Part shown: piece after piece, positions 57,728-64,000 of the stretch
Layout of the letters: each line of letters opens with the position of its first letter
Position numbering within the stretch: position 1 is the first letter of the stretch
Assembly: GCA_029783825.1 (NCBI GenBank)
Contig: JAREIK010000801.1
Coordinates: 7,725,571-7,789,570, forward strand
Source: Sapria himalayana
Lineage: Eukaryota; Streptophyta; Magnoliopsida; Malpighiales; Rafflesiaceae
DNA length: 64,000 nucleotides
Reading direction: 5' to 3'
Made by a program: the position numbers and the translations under genes
The notes under the pieces: model-generated
The model's database searches: none
What the model saw: the letters and a program-made list of their open reading frames with translations, nothing else
What the model was told of the DNA's origin: nothing

Positions 57728-59400
57728 TGTGGAAAGGTAAATCTGGGAATGATGGGCATGGCAATATCTAGGGTTTAGACCAAGAAGTTATGGGTAAGAA
57801 CTTTGAGCTATGAAAATTGATGATGAAGGAACTAATTGTTGATCTAGATTATTGGTCTGTATTCAAAGTACCAAAGTCATTGATAAATAATCAGAAATTA
57901 GAAATAACTTCTATGAAGATAGTCAAATGGAATAAGTTGGATCAGACACCATGAGGCGTGATCCAACTGTGTCTAGAAGAATAGGTATTGGTGAATATTT
58001 TTGATAAGAGACTCAATAAGGCTTTAGCAAAAGTTGGTATAATTTATTCAAAGAAAATCATTAGTGAACAAGTTCATACAAAAGAAGCTGTAGAAGTTGT
58101 GTATGTAGGAGAGGTTGATTCAAGATGTTCATAATTGCATGAATTTTATAAACTTATCATGTAGTTGTTCTATATTAGTTGTGGAATTAGTGAAAATGAA
58201 AAAAATGATTACTCTCATTTGTTCAATACTTGATTAATGAGATAATTTGATTATTATCATTGGTAATAATAAAATAGTTATATCCAAAGAGATAGCTAAT
58301 TCAATACTATTGTCTAAGAATATGAGGAGGAAGAGAAAAAGAAAACATTTGAATGATACATTATATGTGAGGGAAAGGACTAGAAAATGAAGTGTATGGT
58401 CTAAAAGCAATTTTAAGGTAAGAGGAAGATCAAATAGTATGAATAAGTTAAAGTTGAGGTGCTAAAGATGTTGTTTAGCTGGCCACTTAAAGTGAGACTA
58501 TTAGAAAATTACATAGTTAATGATAAGAAAAATTGGAATTTTGAAATAGGAAAGATTTGGCTCAATAGATGAGGAGTCATAAACTAGAGACTTACAATTT
58601 ATAGAGGCATGCATTGCTCATGTTAATGACACCTAGTTTATTAACATAGGAAAATCACACCGCATGACTCATCATAACTAACTTACTCATTATGATTCAT
58701 TTTATGAAGGAGTTATGATTATGAGCAATGGCTCATTAGTGAAGATGGTTGTGGGAAGGTGAAGGTGGAGATATATGGTGAGGCTTGAGTAGAAATTTAA
58801 TTTGTATGAGTATGATGACTAATGCTAGAGTTTGGTTTTGATATGATGACAAAGCTTGTAAGATGACACGAGGAACAATGGTAATTTCTTGAAGAACTAA
58901 GTGTGGAACCTTGCAAATGATATTGACAAGCACTGCCTAGCATATGATCAGAGTCTCCTTTATTCCAAAAAAAAGAAGGTAGCTAGAAAAACAATGTGGT
59001 TCTAGAATTAGATACAAATTCTTGAAAAGTTGGATGGTGGTTTTGTTAGTTGGATGAGCAAAAGGAAAGTTGTAGTTACCTTATCATCCATTGAGGCAAA
59101 ATATATAACTTTTACTGATGCAAATAAAAAAAAATTTTTGGTTGCAAAAGTTGTGTGTAGAGCTTGGCTTTTTCTGATGGTACAAAGATAGATTTTTCCG
59201 TTAAAATGGCATCTATTTATCAAGGAATCTATCCTTTTTTGCAAAGATAAAGTGCATTGACATCCAATACCATTTTTTTGGAGAAAGTTGACTAGGTGCT
59301 TATTAAGTTGGAAAAAATTAGAGGAAGAATAGCATTGACTGCTTGATAAAGTATGTGGGTACGAAAAAGTTTTAGTGGACCAGAGGTGAGACTATGATAA
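57728..59400 (+). pseudogene. Copia gag, protease fragment and RNase H, central pol deleted
   Basis: From about 57770 the text gives LDQEVMGKNFEL and MKELIVDLDYWSVFKVP, typical of the copia gag start (F.G.N...W...M...L). Near 58455-58500 comes a zinc-knuckle remnant (RCCLAGHLK then DY), preceded by an Arg/Lys-rich RGRSNSMNKLK stretch. Near 58640-58760 a protease-like segment has HRMTHHN and VMIMSNGSLVKMV. At 59036-59170 an RNase H end follows: GGFVSWMSKRKVVVTLSSIEAKYITFTDAN. The step from protease to RNase H shows that integrase and reverse transcriptase were lost. Many stops. A minus-strand frame at 59008-59244 is only a shadow of this. Confidence 0.7.
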
Positions 59401-60050
59401 ACAAAAAGTATTAGACAAATGAAAGATTAATTATGATTATCTCATACTTCTACTAGAGTTGATACCTATGCTGTAGAGCCACAAACATTGTCTATGGAGT
59501 TGTGGCTAGACTAAAAGCTCGAATATCTATTGAGGAGTTATGACATTGCTGTGTGGAGTTGTGAATGGACTAAAGTTGGAATTGCTACAAGAATTTATAT
59601 TCGTGGCCTATATTTTAGAGTCACGACAATTTTTGTGTGGTTGTGACTGGAGACTATATTTTGGAGTTATGTCATCTTTTGGGAAGTGAAAACTCATCTT
59701 AAAATTATAACATATGCTTAGGAGTCATGACATGAAATTATAAAGTTGTTAATCAACTTAAGTTGTAACATGTGTTATAGTGTCACGACAATATTTTTGG
59801 TATCGCGACATCATGGTAGTCATAACTTATTTTGTGATGTTGTGACTGGTGACTTAAGAGTTCAAGACATGACATATTCTATAGGATTGTGACATGAATA
59901 AAGTCATAATATGTTATGCATAGTTGTGACTTAGAACTTAAGCTTGAGAGATTTTAGGTTACTATTTAAAGGCATGTAATAAATGTAATCAAATAGAGGT
60001 GAAATGATGTACATGCTCCTTTATAAAGAATAATAATAGAAGAATTCTAT

Positions 60051-61739
60051 TCTTCTATTAGTAGGAACCATACAAGTAAATTTAACTCATAAGGGTTGAC
60101 ACTACTTTACGAGTCACAACATAATCATGAATGTCCAGAGTATTATCTATCAACATCGTCCTCAATGATATGACTCACACACTATAGATAAATTCATAGG
60201 ACAAATATTTTATATATAATCTATCCTAATTGAGAACTAATTCTTTTAAGATATGTATAATAGATTGGGATATAAAAGTATTTTCATGTTTGGCATCATA
60301 CGCACCATACTCATTATGATAAACATATCCTAACTTTAAGTTTTAATATATATGTTTATTTCATTCATCATAATCAGAAGGGTTGTCACATTTTTCCTAC
60401 CATATGAGCAAATGAGCCTTATAGTTTATCAATCAACATCCACTATGAGAATCTTACACAAACTTACCAATAGTCAAATTTTTTTTTCAAGTTCTATTTA
60501 ATCACCATCAATCATTATCCATCATATAAAATAAATCAAATGTATCATTCATTAATTAAAAAACTATTTCACATCATATATCTCAATTTACTATAATCCT
60601 AGACTCATACTAGTTTGGTAAAAATTCTCAAAATCATATCAAGAGAAGAGGAGTTTGAAAGTTATGCCTCTTAACTCTAGGGATTATTTAAATTTTGATT
60701 CTCTTTCTTACTTGAGGTACCCCTAGAGAAAATGAAAGTTGTCCCTAGTGTTTGGTAGTTATCATGGTTTTTTTTATGTTAGGGAGAATAAGTTGAAAAT
60801 GAGGAATCTAATGAAATTTCTATATCTTTTACTTTTATACTTGGTCGACCTTGATGAATTCTTAGTAGGAAATCATAGCTTTCAAAAAAAATATTACAAC
60901 TTCAGCTTTCATCTCTTTGGCTTGAGGTCGTGACTCTAAACAATAGAGTAACTTTGGTCTCCATCTTGATCTTTCTATAACATAAATTCATGGCACTGCC
61001 AATGAATATGACTTGGGTCTAATATCTCTATAATACAAAGTCAAGGCACTTTGAAATGTTTGTAGCTTCATGCCATTGTCATTTTGCCATCCATAAAGGG
61101 TTGTACTATGAAGTGTCTTAGAGTGGTGAATGGCTTCTCATTTTACTATATAGCCATAGGATGCATAGAAGCCACAATATTGGCAATGACAATATTGTGA
61201 AATAGTTGTAGCATTGATAAAGTCTTTCATGTGTTACTCAAGGCCACAGCATTAAGAAATGGCAAAGGTACACATTTTTTTCAAATCTCTTAAGTATTCA
61301 TGAAATCGTGGGTGCTCATTTCATTAATATTTTCTTCTCTCATACATCATATTACCACAACATTAATAATTAGTTTGAGCGTAAAATTCATGGATATGTT
61401 TTTCTTTCAGGATAATAGTCATGGCCTTGGAAATGGTTGTACTTAAGTAATATGCTTTTTAATATTTAGTGTCCTAAAAGTTATAGTGCTAGATAATTGT
61501 CACAGGTTTGGAATGAGAAGTTGTGGCTCTATACTTTTTTTGTAGCTCAAAATTTATGGCTTTGAAAAAAAGCTATGACTCTGTATTGAGACTACTATAT
61601 CATATTAAAGATAAAGTTGTAGTATTTGTAAATGGTCATGACCATGAGAGTGGGTGGGGTACTTAGTGCTACCACCAAATATTAATATTGTAGCCTTTTA
61701 AATTTCTCAAGCTAAGTTTGGTTGCAACTCCATGATAAT
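60051..61739. repeat. Repeat-like DNA, probably LTR sequence in reverse orientation
   Basis: The left part (60051-60640) is AT-rich with CACAACATAATCATG and GGGTTGTCACA phrases. From about 60900 the text is a mixture of GTCATGACC, TTGTAGC, ATGGCTTTG and CATGGCACTGCC-like words. These resemble the vocabulary of the LTRs at 56786 and 59469 read on the other strand, though I could not align them base by base. No gene is seen; the 64-codon frame at 60739-60933 has no domain. Confidence 0.4.
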
Positions 61740-61975
61740 ATCAAAGCCACTGAAAATATATCACATAGGGGAAAGATTATACTAATTAGCATATAGGGTC
61801 ATGACATACAAGAATTGCCCAAACTAATTAGGGAGAGTTTCAACCCATAATGGATGTTAAAATTATGTGAGACTCAATATTTTACCTCCTACTAAAAACC
61901 TATTGATTTTATAATTATTCATCAAAACTTTCCAAATACCAAAATCTTAAAATCAACCCAAATTATTTGCATTTA
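61740..61975 (-). repeat. Inverted copy of the LTR-like repeat at 46748-46962
   Basis: Read on the minus strand it gives the same phrases in the same order as 46748-46962: TTTTGGTATTTGGAAAG, TTGAGTCTCACATAATTTT and TAATCTTTCCCCTATGTGA. It therefore belongs to the same repeat family in the opposite orientation. It cannot be the second LTR of the same insertion, which would be direct. Confidence 0.7.
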
Positions 61976-62507
61976 CGTGTATATACATCATTTTAAACTA
62001 CCAAAATACATAAAAATATTCAGTAGTTTGAACACCAAACTAACTCCCACACTAAATTAATGGCTTATCCTCATGGAATAACTTACCCCTCCAAAAAAAA
62101 TATTCAACATTACTAATGATTACTATGACTAGGTTTGAGTATTATAGGGTCTATAAACAGTAGAATAACTTCAAAAAGACATATTGATTGTCATGGTGAG
62201 GTTTGAGTTCTATAATTATGCTTGTGGCTCATTATATGTTAATAATTATTTATGTGGTGAATATATTTATTTATTATATCACACATGTGAAGAAAAAATC
62301 TTTGGGCTGCCTCCCAAGCAATATTATGTTTATTATATATAACTAGACAATCAAAACCTCTTTTACTCCATCAAAGATCTCTGATGTTCATGTTAGCCCA
62401 TCATCTTATATATGATATTGTCACAACAACATTTTTTTCAAGAACTTCCATAGTTGATCTAGGTTTAATTTTATAAATAGTCAACCAATAACAAGTATTT
62501 CTTCTTA
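61976..62507. other. AT-rich spacer before the LINE 3' end
   Basis: No recognisable frame or repeat. Sequence between the LTR-like repeat and the poly(A) end of the LINE. Confidence 0.4.
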
Positions 62508-64000
62508 TTTTTTTTGATAAGTAATAAATTTCATTAACAAAAAATTTTTGTACAACCTAAGGAGATTCAAACTATTACATTCTTTTCTAAAAACAATGTA
62601 AATTTCCATTTTGATTTTCCTAACTAAAATATCCACGTTTTGGGCTTTCCCTTCGTAGAGTCTTCTATTCCTTTCTCACCAGATTTGATATATAGCTACT
62701 ACAAAAGATGCTTTATGGAGGTTGTTTTTAGGTGTTTCAGTTGAATAGAATATGTTGATGATTTTAAAGTACAAAGAGATTGAGCTTATTTCTTCCTTGA
62801 GATTTATCCATATTTTTAACTCATACAAGATGTACCTAGAAAACCAACAATCAAAAAAACAAGTTGAAAAGATTCTGCATGATCGTAAAATTCACAATTT
62901 ATGCAGCTTGGCGTTGAAAATGCTTGATTTTTGGTCTTGAGTCTTCTATGCTTGGCGATCCATAAATTGGTTGCATGCTTGGGCACATGATTTTTCATTC
63001 AGATCACTCTGTTCCAAGCTTTCTCCTTTTTATTATTAGTTCCAATTAAGAATTTATAAGCAGTTGAAATAATTCTACTATTTTTGCCGCATGCATTCAA
63101 TAGAATTCTAATTTGGTCATTTCAGCCTATTTTGATAATCAAGATATCCCTAATGGAGATTAGAGATTTCCAAAACAGGGAGTCTTCTTTTGATATCTGG
63201 TAGTCCCAAATTTTTTGGGAGTAGAGGTAGAAATGCTGGATCCACTTAATCCAAAGTGAGTCCTCCTTCCTATCTATTCACCAAAATGATTTAATTAAGA
63301 ATACCTTATTCCATATAGATATGTTTAGAATACCAAGGCCTTCAAGAGAAGTAGGCAAGCATACCTTCTCCCAAGTGACCTTATGCCTATATCTACCCAT
63401 TTTGGGTCTCCCCATAATAATCTTCTGCATACTGTTTAAATTGCATTTATGATGTAATGAGGGAGGATATAGACTAAGAGCCAATATCCTTCAATCTCTT
63501 GTACAATCGTGCATAGGAGCTCAAGTCTTTTACCAATTGAGAGGATTTTCCCAGCCCATTGATGAATGGCTGAGGTAATTTTAGCTTGCATAATCAAAAA
63601 TTGAGAGTAGATCATCCGACTTGAAGAAAGAGGAACCCCCAGAAAAATGAAGGGAAAAATGCCTTCCTCATATCCAAATTTTTTTAAATTTTTTTCTTTT
63701 ATTTCTTTGTTTACTCCTCCAAGAAAGATATTCAATTTGGAGGAGTTCACATTTAGACCCGAGGTGGTAGAAAAGGCTTTAAGTGTATCTAGAATTAAGG
63801 TAGTGGAAGGCAAGTTACCTCTAGAGAAGTTGATCAAATTATCCGCATACATTGAGTAGGATATTTCTAGAGGAGCACATCCCGGATGAAATGAAAATCT
63901 GTCTATTGTTGTTTCTTTGGATAACTGTTTCGAAAAATATTTCATACACAAGGCAAAGAGATAGGGAGATATGGGGTCTCCATGTCTAAGGCCCATATTT
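62508..64000 (-). mobile_element. 3' half of an L1-like LINE, 5' end outside window
   Basis: On the minus strand the element ends at 62508 in a short poly(A) tract (T run at 62508-62515) preceded by TTAATGAAATTTATTACTTAT, a usual plant LINE 3' end. To its right are a zinc-binding reverse-transcriptase-associated region and the reverse transcriptase itself. The rest lies beyond 64000. No target duplication can be tested because only one end is present. Confidence 0.82.
62560..64000 (-). pseudogene. LINE reverse transcriptase (ORF2) C-terminal part, broken
   Basis: The frame 63996-63436 (open, entering from outside) reads MGLRHGDPISPYLFALCM, a canonical LINE reverse-transcriptase block. It continues with CAPLEISYSMYADN, FLGVPLSSSRM and QWAGKILSIGKRLELL. 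The active-site YADD is YADN at 63849-63838, so polymerase activity would be lost even in an open frame. After a frame change, 63484-63278 continues (MGRPKMGRYRHKVTWEKVC, GLGILNISIWNKVFLIKSFW). Further left come remains of the C-terminal zinc-finger-like domain (NHVPKHATNLWIAKHRRLKT, CINCEFYDHAESFQLVF) with several stops. The enzyme would copy its RNA at a nicked target. It is old but much better kept than the RTE-like relic at 18400. Confidence 0.85.

Larger units (their letters stand above)
56786..60050 (+). mobile_element. Internally deleted copia element with two LTRs
   Basis: Direct repeats begin at 56786 (TGTTGGGGTGTCAC) and 59469 (TGCTGTAGAGCCAC) and run in parallel through shared phrases. 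These include GACTAAAAGCT, ACTAAAGTTG, TCATGGCCTA-like text, TTTTGTGATGTTGTGA and TTAGGTTACTATTTAAAG-like text. The left LTR is about 835 bp (to about 57620); the right one loses similarity near 60050 and seems truncated. The interior holds gag, zinc knuckle, part of the protease and RNase H. Integrase and reverse transcriptase are missing. It sits inside the older integrase relic. Confidence 0.72.

Noticed and set aside
1..64000. tRNA, rRNA, CRISPR array or bacterial operon
   Set aside because: I found no cloverleaf with intact A and B boxes, no rRNA text, no regularly spaced repeats and no bacterial gene arrangement. The content is plant transposon DNA.

Overview
The window is nuclear DNA of a flowering plant. 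It is AT-rich and filled with decayed Ty1/copia, Ty3/gypsy, LINE (RTE-like and L1-like) and hAT elements, with no compact gene arrangement. Large intron-like spaces packed with retrotransposons suggest a medium or large plant genome, perhaps a monocot such as a palm. The species is inferred from general style only.

Layout. Positions 1-1221 hold decayed GC-rich hAT ends and one small decayed hAT derivative. Positions 2553-10134 are a Russian-doll nest: an old hAT element (copy B) contains a younger full-length hAT of the same family (copy A, 3183-7101), which contains a 423-bp derivative of that family (4460-4882). Two more full-length copies lie at 24198-27804 (copy C) and 33006-36999 (copy D, itself holding a 477-bp derivative at 34598-35074). 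Two older relics lie at about 29743-31930 and 37790-39714. All share an 11-bp terminus of the type TAGAGGTGTCA, very GC-rich subterminal DNA, and a BED zinc-finger/RNase H-like/hAT-dimerisation transposase. I read 8-bp target duplications directly for A, C, D and both small derivatives. Every transposase copy is broken.

Between the hAT copies lie relics of copia elements (11600-13117, 20610-21180, 28110-29720), an RTE-like LINE with an internal 326-bp tandem duplication (18400-20330), a gypsy gag/protease relic split by hAT copy D (31940-32997 and beyond 37008), and a second type of hAT MITE (21513-21891). The right third (46748-60050) is a copia nest: a long element with about 1.7-kb LTRs (47037-55942) sits in an older copia remnant, which is also interrupted by a third, internally deleted copia (56786-60050). 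The window ends in the 3' half of an L1-like LINE on the minus strand (62508-64000).

The only candidate host gene is on the minus strand. A 110-codon first exon (42720-43049) has a transit-peptide-like N terminus and ends at a GT donor. A 51-bp exon (13571-13621) has good AG and GT splice signals and the same phase. Joined, they give one continuous hydrophobic segment, so the interval 13622-42719 would be a 29-kb intron made mostly of transposons. The rest of that gene would lie beyond the left edge. This model is an inference and needs transcript or homology support.
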